NCBI GenBank assembly: GCA_022821645.1
Contig: JAJEDE010000022.1
Coordinates: 1 to 64,000, forward strand
Direction of reading: 5' to 3'
DNA: 64,000 bases
From: Chloroflexota bacterium
Lineage (GTDB): Bacteria > Chloroflexota > UBA11872
The notes under the pieces are model-generated. The model had not been told where the DNA came from. It made no database searches and saw nothing but the letters and a program-made list of their open reading frames with translations. This document shows, one piece after another, positions 18,142 through 27,694 of the stretch. How positions within the stretch are numbered: position 1 is the first letter of the stretch; each line of letters begins with the position of its first letter. The translations under genes and the position numbers were made by a program.

Positions 18142-19338
18142 TCAGTCCTCGGGAGCGGCCGACGCCTCAGCTTCGCCGAGCCGCATGATCCAGACGCCCC
18201 AGGCGCCGGCGGCAAGGGAAATGGCGGCCAGCAACGCGCCCACGACGCCGAACCCAGCGGCGTCCACGATCAGCCCAATGAGCGGAGTCAGTCCCAGCCC
18301 AACGCCGTCCACCAGGAATTGGGTCACGCCCATGGCTTGGCCCAGGCGCTGCGGCGGCGCTCGCTCGCTGAGCATCATGATGACGATCGGCGAGCTGATT
18401 CCGGTCAAGGTATAGGCGACCACCAGTCCCACGAACACCGGAAGTCCGGCGGGGGCGTACATCACCAGGGTGCCGCCCGCCCCAATGATCGTGGCGATCA
18501 GCAGCGACGACGAGAGGCCGACCCGATTGATGAAGGCGCCGCTGACGTAGGTGAGGGCGGCCCGCCCGCCGAGCGCCAACCCCATGAGAATGCCAATGCC
18601 GCCGGGATCCAGCTTCAGGGCTTCGCTGCCGTAGAAGGGGAGTACGAAGCCGCGAGTGGTGTTGTTCCATCCCCAGAGCAGGACGGCCAGAACCGAGACC
18701 TCCAGCACGACCCGGCCAACGCCGAGCGCCGGCCGCCTGGATCGTGGCCTGGCCGGTCCGTCGGGCGCCGGCAGCGGGCGCGGCCTGGACTCGAGCGACC
18801 TGACGGACGCGACGGCGGCGGCGATGGCGATCGAGAGGACGGCTACCAGCACAAACGCCGCGCGCCAGCCCAGGAGACTCGCGGCGCCGCCGGCGGCAAT
18901 AGGCGCCACAAAGGCGCCGAACATGCCGCCGGACATGACCCGGGCAATGTTGCGGCGCCGCTCGTCGCCCTGGCCGCGGCGCACCAGGTGGACCTGTCCC
19001 CCCGGGCCGACCAGCCCGCTACCGGCGGCACTGGCCACGATGCCCAGGCCAAAAACCCACTCGCTCGGCGCCGCGGCGGTGACAAGGGACGCCAGGCAGG
19101 TGAGCAGCAAGCCCAGCGGCAGCAGGAGGCGGGGCGACATGCGGTCGGCCAGGGGCGCCAGCACCAGCATGAATCCCCCGCGTCCCATGCCCTGCACGGC
19201 CACCAGCAGCGCCGTGGTCGCGGGGGTCAGATTGAATTCGTCCTTGACCTCTCCCAGTACCGGCCCCATGGCCGCCATGGAAAAGAGCATCAGGGCGTAG
19301 GCAAACCACAGCGCCAGCAAGTCGGGGTTCGACCGCAT
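18142..19338 (-). CDS. MFS transporter
   Basis: A 398-aa major facilitator superfamily protein with about 12 hydrophobic helices in two halves. Family-typical features include LAPLADRMSPRLLLPLG after the second helix and a charged central loop (RSLESRPRPLPAPDGPARPRSRR) joining the halves. I start at ATG 19338 (MRSNPDLLALWF); an in-frame TTG at 19383 would add 15 residues. Substrate unknown; the fold resembles small-molecule or drug efflux permeases. Single gene, convergent with the ABC operon. Confidence 0.88.
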   Translation of the reverse strand: MRSNPDLLALWFAYALMLFSMAAMGPVLGEVKDEFNLTPATTALLVAVQGMGRGGFMLVLAPLADRMSPRLLLPLGLLLTCLASLVTAAAPSEWVFGLGIVASAAGSGLVGPGGQVHLVRRGQGDERRRNIARVMSGGMFGAFVAPIAAGGAASLLGWRAAFVLVAVLSIAIAAAVASVRSLESRPRPLPAPDGPARPRSRRPALGVGRVVLEVSVLAVLLWGWNNTTRGFVLPFYGSEALKLDPGGIGILMGLALGGRAALTYVSGAFINRVGLSSSLLIATIIGAGGTLVMYAPAGLPVFVGLVVAYTLTGISSPIVIMMLSERAPPQRLGQAMGVTQFLVDGVGLGLTPLIGLIVDAAGFGVVGALLAAISLAAGAWGVWIMRLGEAEASAAPED

Positions 19339-19473
19339 GGCGTGAAGGCGCGGACGAAGGAGCGAACCGATCAGCGGCGTCAACGTACGACGGTCGCTCC
19401 GGGGCCAAGCAATGCCGAGAGTCTAATCGGGCGGGACCGTCAGCCGACGACCGAACGAGGCGGCCTGGGCGGT

Positions 19474-20340
19474 CTACGCGGGTGCGTCGGCTACGTCAAT
19501 CTGGAGCCGGCAGTGGTCGCTCGGTCCCCATTCATCAACGCCGTTCAGCGCCCGAACCGACACCTGCTCGTGGAAGCCGCGTGAGGCGAAGACGTAGTCA
19601 AGTTGCTTCTTCGCGGTAGCCGGCGACTCGCGCGTGGTGTAGTAGGTTGGCACGTTGCACGTGTCCGGCGGCACGCCTGTGGACGGTGGGTCAACTCTTC
19701 GTCCATGCGGATATTGCGGGCCCATGAACTCCAGGCCGAGGGCCTGCATTCGGGCAAACACCGTATGGTCACGCCCGGACATCGGATAACGATCATCGTC
19801 CTTGGCTTTTCGGACGATGTTCAGGTCGCCGGCTGCCAGCAGGCGGTGCGCTGTCGGGTCGTGGCTTCCAATGAAGGCGGAAAGGTCTGAAATGATCCGG
19901 TGGGCCGAACCATCCGCGTAGCCAACCCGCCACTTACTCTCAGTCGACGGGTGAGGCTTGATCCAGCGGGCGTACATCGAGAACGCGATGAAGGGTGGGG
20001 CGTCGCGCGGGACCACGCGGGCAGCCGCGATGGTGCCGATGCCGCTGACGGCGATCTCATTGCAGGCAACCCCACTGATCGCGCTTACCTGCCTGAACCA
20101 CTCGACCTCAACCCGGTCGGACAGCTTCACAACCATCGGCCAGCGGGAAGCGCGGAGGCGCGGCCGGCCCGTCCACACGTGGGAGTCGTAATGGGCGGCG
20201 GGGCCGAGCTTGACGTCTGCCGGCAGTTCGGACGGCGGCGACCCCGCTTCCTGTAGCAAAGCGACGTCCGCATCTATCGTCAGGAGTTCGTCCCACGGCG
20301 CGTTCCTCTTGGCGATGTTCCAGCACACGACGCGTGTCAA
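19474..20340 (-). CDS. Endonuclease/exonuclease/phosphatase (EEP) family protein
   Basis: A 288-aa metal-dependent phosphoesterase. The EEP signature is complete: N8 in CWNIAKRN, E31 in VALLQEAG, the catalytic D-x-N in LLAAGDLNIVRK, and the C-terminal GPSDHCRLQI (SDH motif). No signal peptide or membrane segment. Targets in this family range from DNA to phospholipids; nothing here decides between them. The best start is TTG 20340; a GTG lies four codons later. Stands alone between the MFS gene and an intergenic region. Confidence 0.87.
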   Translation of the reverse strand: MTRVVCWNIAKRNAPWDELLTIDADVALLQEAGSPPSELPADVKLGPAAHYDSHVWTGRPRLRASRWPMVVKLSDRVEVEWFRQVSAISGVACNEIAVSGIGTIAAARVVPRDAPPFIAFSMYARWIKPHPSTESKWRVGYADGSAHRIISDLSAFIGSHDPTAHRLLAAGDLNIVRKAKDDDRYPMSGRDHTVFARMQALGLEFMGPQYPHGRRVDPPSTGVPPDTCNVPTYYTTRESPATAKKQLDYVFASRGFHEQVSVRALNGVDEWGPSDHCRLQIDVADAPA

Positions 20341-20686
20341 GTCTTGTCCTCCGGCGCTTTGCAGTCTCGGATACTACTTGGAGTCTTCAGATGACGGAGG
20401 GTGGGATGGCAGGGGTTGGGCAGAGGTATTGGGGAGGATGGAGGGCAGCAGATCCCTCACCCGGCGGCGAGGGCGCCGCTGGCTTCTTCCCTGGGAGAGG
20501 CGAAGAGACGGCGGAACCGACGCTCAGGCGTCGGGTGCCTTGGCTTTCGAGACTCGGCGGACGTCTTCGGACGGGTCATACGGCCAGTCCTTGGCCTCTT
20601 GGTGGTCGCGGAACCACAGTTCGCCGCGCCACAACCGTTGTCGCCATTCGCCGCACCTCAGGAATCTTGGCTTAAGCGTAGCGCGG
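20341..20686. other. Intergenic region with a possible gene remnant
   Basis: No intact gene is evident. On the minus strand, 20524-20675 reads as an open, Trp-rich peptide (GEWRQRLWRGELWFRD, then DWPYDPSEDVRRVSKAKAPDA) that ends in a stop at 20524-20526 but has no plausible start. It may be a remnant of a C-terminus. The stretch at about 20454-20510 (CCCTCACCC ... CCTGGGAGAGG) looks like an intergenic repeat of the kind seen in large GC-rich genomes. A short hairpin CGTAGC-GCG-GCTACG sits just after the sufU end. Confidence 0.4.
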
Positions 20687-21157
20687 CTACGTTTCGCTGT
20701 GTTGCAACTCCACGCGTTGGCCGCCGGCGGCGGCGTGCTCGTCAAGGCCAAGCCTCAGGGTGTTCCAACTCAGCACGGCACACTTGATGCGCACCGGGAA
20801 CCTGCGAACGCCCTCCAGGGCGACGCCGTCGCCAAGCAGCATTTCGTCAGGAGTTTCGCCCTCCAGCATCATGCCGCGGAAGCCGCCAATCACGGCATGG
20901 GCGTCAGCCAGCGGCTTGCCGATTACCGATTCGGTCATCATCGAGGCGGACGACAGGCTGATTGAGCAACCATGGCCGTCGAACGACGCGCTGGTAATCA
21001 CCCCGGCGTCATCGATGCTCAGCCAGAGCTTGATTTCGTCGCCGCAGAGCGGATTGACGCCTTCCATGACGACATTGGCTTCGGCGAGCGCGCCCCGGTT
21101 CCGCGGCCGCCGGTAGTGATCCATGATGACCTCGCGATAGAGGTCCTCAAGCGTCAT
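20687..21157 (-). CDS. sufU: SufU-type iron-sulfur cluster assembly protein
   Basis: A 156-aa SufU/IscU-like protein that accepts sulfur from SufS; in Firmicutes it is a zinc-dependent sulfurtransferase. The metal ligands are C38 and D40 (LCGDE), C64 (GHGCSIS) and C126 (RIKCAVLSW). The SufU-specific insertion between the second and third Cys is present (about 60 residues), distinguishing it from IscU. Its start overlaps the sufS stop by 4 nt. Last gene of the suf operon. Confidence 0.95.
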   Translation of the reverse strand: MTLEDLYREVIMDHYRRPRNRGALAEANVVMEGVNPLCGDEIKLWLSIDDAGVITSASFDGHGCSISLSSASMMTESVIGKPLADAHAVIGGFRGMMLEGETPDEMLLGDGVALEGVRRFPVRIKCAVLSWNTLRLGLDEHAAAGGQRVELQHSET

Positions 21158-22404
21158 TCAAAGAACGCTTTCGCGCGGGCGATGCCATCGGCCAGGCAAT
21201 CTACTTCAGCGGCTGTGTTGTAAAGGTACAGGCTAGCCCGCGCGGTTGCCGCGACTCCCAGCTTGCGCATCAGGGGCTGAGCGCAGTGGTGCCCCGCCCG
21301 AACGGCAATGCCATCGGCATCAAGCAATGTTCCGACGTCATGCGGATGCACATCGCCAACATAGAACGAGATCACTCCGCCGCGATCCGTTGCATCCCTC
21401 GGGCCGAAGAGGCGCACACCATCGAGATCGCTCAGGAGGCTCAGCGCGTACTCAGTCAGCTCATGCTCGTGGGACGTCACCGCCGGCATGCCGACGGTCT
21501 GCAAGTAGTCAACGGCCGCGCCGAGGCCAATCGCGCCGGCGATGTTTGGCGTCCCGCCCTCCAGCTTGTACGGGAGCACGGTCCACGTTGACTGGTGCAA
21601 CTCCACGACGCGGATCATGCTGCCGCCGCCGAAGAGGGGCTCCATGGCGTCCAGCAGCGCTTCCCGACCGTAGAGGACGCCGATTCCGGTCGGGCCCAGC
21701 ATCTTGTGGCCCGAAAACGCCACGAAGTCCGCGTCTAGCGCCTGCACGTCGACCGGAAGGTGCGGAATCGATTGCGCGGCGTCCAACAGTACCGGCACAT
21801 CGTGCTGGTGGGCGATCTGAATGAGTTCGGCGGCGGGCGTAATGGTGCCGAGCACGTTGGACATATGCGTGACCGCGACCAGACGAGTGCGCGGTCCGAA
21901 CATTCGTGCGTAGGCCTCCAGGTCAATCCGACCCTCGATGTCCATCGGGATGTACCGCAGCGAGGCGCCGCGTCGCTTTGCCAGCATCTGCCAGGGGACA
22001 AGATTGCTGTGATGTTCCATCTCGGTCAGCAGGATCTCGTCGCCCTCGCCGACGCTTTCATCACCCCAGCCGCGGGCCACGAGATTGATCGCTTCGGTGG
22101 TTCCGCGCGTGAAAATCACTTCGTGTGAATGCGCGGCGTTGATGAAGCGCGCTACGCGCGACCGCGCGTCCTCGTACTCGGCCGTGGCTCGTTCGCTGAG
22201 CGCGTGCAGGCCGCGGTGAATGTTGGCGTTATAGGTCTCGTAATAGGTCTGGAGGGCGTCGATGACCGCTCGCGGCTTCTGCGACGTAGCGGCGTTGTCC
22301 AGATAGACGAGCGGTCGCTCGTGTACTCGTTCGGCCAAGACCGGAAAGTCCGCCCGGATTGCAGTGGCGTCCAGTCCAGCGGCAGCGGAAGTTGGGACAG
22401 TCAT
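21154..22404 (-). CDS. sufS: Cysteine desulfurase SufS
   Basis: A 416-aa PLP enzyme of the SufS/CsdA (class II) type that strips sulfur from cysteine for Fe-S cluster assembly. The PLP Lys is K234 in FSGHKMLGPTG. The catalytic Cys is C374 in RAGHHCAQPLM, on a short loop as expected for class II desulfurases that need a sulfur acceptor. Other family blocks include YLDNAATSQKP at 35-45 and TRGTTEAINLVA at 99-110. Positioned between the Rieske gene (5 bp) and sufU (4-nt overlap). Confidence 0.97.
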   Translation of the reverse strand: MTVPTSAAAGLDATAIRADFPVLAERVHERPLVYLDNAATSQKPRAVIDALQTYYETYNANIHRGLHALSERATAEYEDARSRVARFINAAHSHEVIFTRGTTEAINLVARGWGDESVGEGDEILLTEMEHHSNLVPWQMLAKRRGASLRYIPMDIEGRIDLEAYARMFGPRTRLVAVTHMSNVLGTITPAAELIQIAHQHDVPVLLDAAQSIPHLPVDVQALDADFVAFSGHKMLGPTGIGVLYGREALLDAMEPLFGGGSMIRVVELHQSTWTVLPYKLEGGTPNIAGAIGLGAAVDYLQTVGMPAVTSHEHELTEYALSLLSDLDGVRLFGPRDATDRGGVISFYVGDVHPHDVGTLLDADGIAVRAGHHCAQPLMRKLGVAATARASLYLYNTAAEVDCLADGIARAKAFFE

Positions 22405-22409
22405 GTGTC

Positions 22410-22730
22410 CTAAGTATCGATAAGAATCAGGACGCGGCCAGCCTCAAACTTCGCGTCGTAGGTCGCGACCGGACGAATGGCGGGCAGCGTCCGCGGACGT
22501 CCGCTGGTCAAGTCGAAGGTTGAGGTGTGCCGCGGACAACGGACCGAGCGGCGCTCAGGGTCAAAGTCGCCTTCCGACAGCCAAGCCTGGTCGTGGCTGC
22601 ACAAGTCGTCCATCGCGTAGAGATCGCCACTCACGTTGTACACGCCGATGCGTCGCTCACCCACCAGAACCTGACGCGCGGCGCCGGGCGGAATGTCCTC
22701 GGCGGCCGCCACGTCAACGTACCCGGCCAT
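22410..22730 (-). CDS. Rieske-type [2Fe-2S] ferredoxin in the suf operon
   Basis: A 106-aa single-domain Rieske protein. Cluster ligands are C44 and H46 (LCSHDQ) and C65 and H68 (RCPRHTSTFDL); the second loop carries the usual PxHxxxFD-like pattern. No signal or oxygenase domain is attached, so it is a soluble electron carrier like NirD- or dioxygenase-associated ferredoxins. Its ATG overlaps the sufD stop (TGATG) and it is followed 5 bp later by sufS. Such a gene between sufD and sufS recurs in several phyla; it may supply electrons for cluster maturation (inference). Confidence 0.93.
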   Translation of the reverse strand: MAGYVDVAAAEDIPPGAARQVLVGERRIGVYNVSGDLYAMDDLCSHDQAWLSEGDFDPERRSVRCPRHTSTFDLTSGRPRTLPAIRPVATYDAKFEAGRVLILIDT

Positions 22731-24019
22731 CAGGCGGCGGTTCCGTGCAACTTCGCCCGGACAGCGGTCCGCACGGCGGACCGGACGGTTGCGTTTGGAA
22801 TCCGGTCCAACACCGGTTCGAAGGTTCCGTCGACGATGAGGGAGCGGGCCTGGTCGAGGCCGAGTCCGCGCGATCCGAGGTAGTAGAGGTGCATCGGGTC
22901 GATGGTGGACGTAGTGGAACCGTGGGTACAGCGAACGTCGTCCGCCATGATTTCGAGCCGGGGAATGGAGTCCGCGCGCGGCCCGCGTTGCAGCATCAGG
23001 TTGCGGTTTTGCTGGTAGGCGTTGGATCGTTGCGCATGCTGTTGAACCATGATGGTTCCGGCATAGACAGACCGCGCCGAGCCGTCGAGAACGTTGACGT
23101 ACAGCAGATCGCTGGCCGCATCCGTGGTTCGGTGGTCCTGCAGCGTGTGGTGATCGGCGAACTGTTGGCCGTCCAGGAAGGCCATGCCGTTCAACCGCAC
23201 GTTGGCGCCGGGTCCGGTTAGCGTGGCGGAGATCGCACCCTTGTGGAAGCGTCCGCCCAGTGTCATGTTGGTCGTCGCCAGCTCGGCGTCCCGCGCGACA
23301 CGCGCGTGCTGCGACAGGAATCCGCCCACGTCGCTGTCCCACGCCTGAACATGTGTGTAGCTGAGCTTCGCGTTGGCGCCGACAAAGAGCTCCACGCAGC
23401 CATTGGCGAAGCCCGGCGTTGCCTCCTGACTTGAACGCCACCACTCAAGCACGTCGGCCGACGATCCTGCGCCAGCAACAACCAGCGTACGCGGGAAGAT
23501 TGGCTCGCCGGCGGCATCGATGACAATCACGATGGGCGCGGTCAACTCCGCGCCGCGCGGAATCCGCACGAAGGCTCCGCCGGCCCACAAGGCGGCGTTC
23601 ATCGCCTGCAGCTTTCCAGCCGCGGGTGGGGCGAGATCAGTTCCCAGGTGGTCGGCCAGTAATGCGGCGTCCGACGCCGCGGCGGCCGTCAGGCTGGAAA
23701 CGGTCACGCCGGCGGCCATCGCCTCCGGCGACTTGTAGAGCACTTCGACCATGGTTCCGCGCTGTCGTAGCAACACGCTGGCGCCTGGGACTTCGACAGG
23801 CAGGGCAAGCTTGGCCGGTTCGACCCCGTTCGTGGCCGGGGCCGCGCCGGCCCAGTCCACCCAACTGGTGTCCGTGCGCCGCCACTCCTCGTCGCTCCAG
23901 GTTGGGACGGGGGTCGACTCGTAGGCGTGCCAGGCGGCGGCGCGTCGTTCGCGCAGCCAGCCAGGCTCGCCGCGCGAGTTTGACAAGTCGGCAATCAGGT
24001 CGTGGGTTGTGCTAGTCAT
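22730..24019 (-). CDS. sufD: Fe-S cluster assembly protein SufD
   Basis: A 429-aa SufBD-family protein forming the SufBC2D scaffold with SufB and SufC. The C-terminal beta-helix core contains ADSIPRLEIMADDVRCTHGSTT and the family motif YLGSRGLGLDQARSLIVDGTFEPVL. It is more divergent and shorter than SufB, as usual. Lies 73 bp after sufB and overlaps the Rieske gene by 1 nt. Start ATG 24019. Confidence 0.95.
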   Translation of the reverse strand: MTSTTHDLIADLSNSRGEPGWLRERRAAAWHAYESTPVPTWSDEEWRRTDTSWVDWAGAAPATNGVEPAKLALPVEVPGASVLLRQRGTMVEVLYKSPEAMAAGVTVSSLTAAAASDAALLADHLGTDLAPPAAGKLQAMNAALWAGGAFVRIPRGAELTAPIVIVIDAAGEPIFPRTLVVAGAGSSADVLEWWRSSQEATPGFANGCVELFVGANAKLSYTHVQAWDSDVGGFLSQHARVARDAELATTNMTLGGRFHKGAISATLTGPGANVRLNGMAFLDGQQFADHHTLQDHRTTDAASDLLYVNVLDGSARSVYAGTIMVQQHAQRSNAYQQNRNLMLQRGPRADSIPRLEIMADDVRCTHGSTTSTIDPMHLYYLGSRGLGLDQARSLIVDGTFEPVLDRIPNATVRSAVRTAVRAKLHGTAA

Positions 24020-24092
24020 TGACGTGCGCGAGACGGTATCAGCCGTCGGGACGGCCCGTGCTTGGGTGTGTCGGCAAGATTGGTCAGTAGCG

Positions 24093-25499
24093 CTAGCCGA
24101 TCGAGCCTTCCATCTGGAGTTCGATGAGGCGGTTCATTTCAACCGCGTACTCCATCGGCAACTCCTTGACGATCGGCTCGATAAACCCACTGACGACCAT
24201 CGCCATGGCCTGTTCCTGAGTCAGTCCGCGGCTCATCAAATAGAACAGCTGCTGATCGCTGACCTTGCTGACGGTGGCCTCGTGCTGAATGGCGACGTCG
24301 CTTTCCTCGATGTCCATGTAGGGATACGTGTCGGATCGCGAACGGTCGTCGATGAGCAGGGCGTCGCATTCCACGTTGGAGCGGCAGCGCTCGGCCTCGG
24401 GCATAACCTGCACATAGCCGCGGTAGGCGGTGCGACCGCCCTTGCGGCTGATCGACTTGGAGGTGATGAGGGACGAGGTGTCGGGAGCGGCGTGCACCAT
24501 CTTGGCTCCGGCGTCCTGGTGCTGGTCTTCGCCGGCGAAGGCGATGGACAACACCTCGCCGTGCGCGCCCGGTTCCATCAGGTAGACGGCCGGGTACTTC
24601 ATGGTGACCTTGCTGCCCAGGTTGCCGTCCACCCATTCCATGGTGGCGTCGCGGTAGGCGACGGCGCGCTTGGTGACCAGGTTGAAGACGTCGGTCGACC
24701 AGTTCTGGATGGTGGTGTAGCGGCAACGACCGCCTTCCTTGACGATGATCTCGACGACGGCCGAATGCAGCGAGTCGGTGGCGTAGACCGGGGCGGTGCA
24801 GCCCTCGACGTAGTGCACGTAGGCGCCCGGCTCCACGATGATGAGCGTGCGCTCGAACTGGCCCATGTTCTCGGCGTTGATGCGGAAGTAGGCCTGCAGC
24901 GGAATCTCGACGCGCACGCCTTCGGGCACGTAGACAAAGCTGCCGCCGCTCCAGACCGCGCTGTTCAGCGCCGCGAACTTGTTGTCGCCGTTGGGAATCA
25001 CCGTGCCGAAGTAGTCGCGCACGATGTCCTCGTGCTCGCGCAGGCCGGAGTCCATGTCCAGGAAGATCACGCCCTGCTCTTCCAAGTCGTCGCGGATGCT
25101 GTGGTAGACGACTTCGGAGTCGTACTGGGCGCCGACACCGGCCAGGAACTTTCGCTCGGCCTCGGGGATCCCCAGCTTGTCGAAGGTGGACTTGATGTCT
25201 TCGGGGACGTCGTCCCAGGAGCGGGCCTGCCGGTCCTGCGGGCGGATGTAGTAGTGGATGTCGTCAAAGTCGATACGCGAGAGATCGGCGCCCCACGTCG
25301 GCATTGCCTTCTGCTCAAACTGGCGCAGCGCCTCCAGCCGGAATTCCAGCATCCAGGCCGGCTCGTTCTTCTGGCGCGAGATTTCCCGGACGACATCCTC
25401 GCTCAGGCCCTTGGGTGAGGTGTAGACGGGCTGGATGTCGTCGTGAAACCCGAACTTATAGGTGTCGAGCCCGACTTGTTCGATGTCCTTAACTGCCAT
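24093..25499 (-). CDS. sufB: Fe-S cluster assembly protein SufB
   Basis: A 468-aa SufB, the scaffold subunit on which nascent Fe-S clusters form. Conserved blocks include [15 protein letters not shown] near residue 45, a central [41 protein letters not shown], and the C-terminal [20 protein letters not shown] followed by [20 protein letters not shown]. Full length for the family. Follows sufC by 2 bp. Start ATG 25499. Confidence 0.98.
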   Translation of the reverse strand: MAVKDIEQVGLDTYKFGFHDDIQPVYTSPKGLSEDVVREISRQKNEPAWMLEFRLEALRQFEQKAMPTWGADLSRIDFDDIHYYIRPQDRQARSWDDVPEDIKSTFDKLGIPEAERKFLAGVGAQYDSEVVYHSIRDDLEEQGVIFLDMDSGLREHEDIVRDYFGTVIPNGDNKFAALNSAVWSGGSFVYVPEGVRVEIPLQAYFRINAENMGQFERTLIIVEPGAYVHYVEGCTAPVYATDSLHSAVVEIIVKEGGRCRYTTIQNWSTDVFNLVTKRAVAYRDATMEWVDGNLGSKVTMKYPAVYLMEPGAHGEVLSIAFAGEDQHQDAGAKMVHAAPDTSSLITSKSISRKGGRTAYRGYVQVMPEAERCRSNVECDALLIDDRSRSDTYPYMDIEESDVAIQHEATVSKVSDQQLFYLMSRGLTQEQAMAMVVSGFIEPIVKELPMEYAVEMNRLIELQMEGSIG

Positions 25500-25501
25500 G
25501 G

Positions 25502-26275
<774 letters not shown>

Positions 26276-26495
26276 TCGCAGGCTATGTGTCTCCCGGCGA
26301 TGGTCGCCAAGAAACACAATCCTGGCGGGTCGTTGAATGGTTCGCGTTGGGCTCCTGGCCGGGCCCAACTGCTCTTCCCAAACGTAGCATCGCGCGTACG
26401 AGCGGCCAAGTTTACGCCGGTTTTTCAGCGAAAACCCCGGGCAAGCCGACGGGTCGCGCGGTATTTCGTAGGCTTGGGGCAGTCAGACATGGCGT

Positions 26496-26513
26496 CCCGC
26501 CCAGACGGGCGGG
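26496..26513 (+). other. GC hairpin in the kamA leader
   Basis: CCCGCCC (26496-26502) and GGGCGGG (26507-26513) form a perfect 7-bp stem with a 4-nt loop, ending 25 bp before the kamA start codon and just upstream of a GGGAGGG that serves as Shine-Dalgarno. It may affect translation of kamA, or be a terminator for minus-strand transcripts; neither is shown. Confidence 0.35.
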
Positions 26514-26538
26514 CGTGTCCGGGAGGGTTACAGCAACC

Positions 26539-27657
26539 ATGCCGCCAAAGGTCCGCCGTCCACGCGCCGAATGGCAGGAACAGCTTGCGCAGGGCGTGCG
26601 CGACGTGCGGTCCATTCCGGGGCTGACGGAAGAGCAGTACGAGCGGCTGGAGGCGGTGGCGAAGGAATACCCGTTCTTCACGACGCCGTACTACCTGAGC
26701 CTCATCGAGGAGATGGACGCCAGCGACCCCATCTACATCCAGCAGATGCCGGATGCCGTGGAGTTCGAGGATTCCTCATTCCTGGAAGACGATCCGCTGG
26801 ACGAAGAAGACGACATGCCGGTGAAGCATCTCACCCACCGCTATCCGGACCGGGTGCTCTTTGTCGTCACGCACACCTGCGCCATGTACTGCCGGTTCTG
26901 CACGCGCAAGCGCAAGGTGGGCAAGAACCCGGTCCCGCCGCCAGGCGAGCTGGAGGCGGTGTTCGACTACATCCGCGCGCATCCCGAGATCCGGGACGTG
27001 CTGCTGAGCGGGGGCGACCCGCTGACGCTGACCGACAACGCGCTGGAGTGGATCATCTCGAACCTCTACGAGATTCCGCATGTGGAGTTGATCCGCATGG
27101 GGACCAAGATTCCATGCGTCAACCCGGCCCGGATCACCGACGAACTGTGCGAAATGCTGGCGCGCTACCAGCCGTTCTACCTGAACACGCACTTCAACCA
27201 TCCGCGTGAACTCACGCCCGAGGCTCGCGAGGCCTGCGGGCGCCTGGTGGATCACGGCATTCCGGTCGGCTGCCAGACGGTGCTGCTGCGAGGCGTGAAC
27301 GACGATCCCGAGACGATGAAACAGTTGATGCACGAGCTGCTGAAGGCGCGCGTGAAGCCGTACTACATCTACCAGGCCGACCTGGTGAAGGGGACCGACC
27401 ACTTCCGCACGTCGGTGCAAAAAGGCCTGGAGATCATGGAGGCCCTGCAGGGACACACAACCGGGTTCGGCGTGCCCCAGTACATCATCGACGCGCCGGG
27501 CGGCGGTGGGAAGATCCCGGTGTCGCCGTCGCGGATCGTGGAACTCACGGACGACAAGATCGTGGTGCGGAATTACGAGGGGAACGAGTATGAGTACCCG
27601 GCGGCGGGGTACGACGCCGAGACGATTCCGGACTACTTTCCGTCGTTCAACGAGTAG
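26539..27657 (+). CDS. kamA: Lysine 2,3-aminomutase
   Basis: A 372-aa radical SAM/PLP enzyme converting L-lysine to beta-lysine. The radical SAM cluster motif is C114, C118, C121 (TCAMYCRFC). The PLP Lys is K325 in DAPGGGGKIPV. Substrate-carboxylate/amine contacts typical of KamA are present in YQADLVKGTDHFRT (D281) and D318. The length fits KamA rather than the shorter EpmB. Beta-lysine could feed N-acetyl-beta-lysine osmolyte synthesis or lysine fermentation, but no ablB or kamDE gene is adjacent. ATG 26539 has a GGGAGGG upstream; the longer in-frame starts cross the leader hairpin. Confidence 0.94.
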   Translation: MPPKVRRPRAEWQEQLAQGVRDVRSIPGLTEEQYERLEAVAKEYPFFTTPYYLSLIEEMDASDPIYIQQMPDAVEFEDSSFLEDDPLDEEDDMPVKHLTHRYPDRVLFVVTHTCAMYCRFCTRKRKVGKNPVPPPGELEAVFDYIRAHPEIRDVLLSGGDPLTLTDNALEWIISNLYEIPHVELIRMGTKIPCVNPARITDELCEMLARYQPFYLNTHFNHPRELTPEAREACGRLVDHGIPVGCQTVLLRGVNDDPETMKQLMHELLKARVKPYYIYQADLVKGTDHFRTSVQKGLEIMEALQGHTTGFGVPQYIIDAPGGGGKIPVSPSRIVELTDDKIVVRNYEGNEYEYPAAGYDAETIPDYFPSFNE

Positions 27658-27694
27658 GCAGAAGGCGGTAGGCGAGCCGCACGGCTGGGCGCAC

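Noticed and set aside
18319..19584. 421-aa plus-strand open frame
   Set aside because: Antisense to the MFS transporter; dominated by Arg, Gly, His and Gln.
24009..25418. 469-aa plus-strand open frame opposite sufB
   Set aside because: It lies wholly antisense to a certain sufB gene. Its Val/Gly/Asp/His-rich composition is what the reverse complement of GC-rich codons gives, and no family is recognisable.
26276..26538. Lysine riboswitch upstream of kamA
   Set aside because: The leader has only one short GC hairpin and lacks the multi-helix junction a lysine riboswitch needs.
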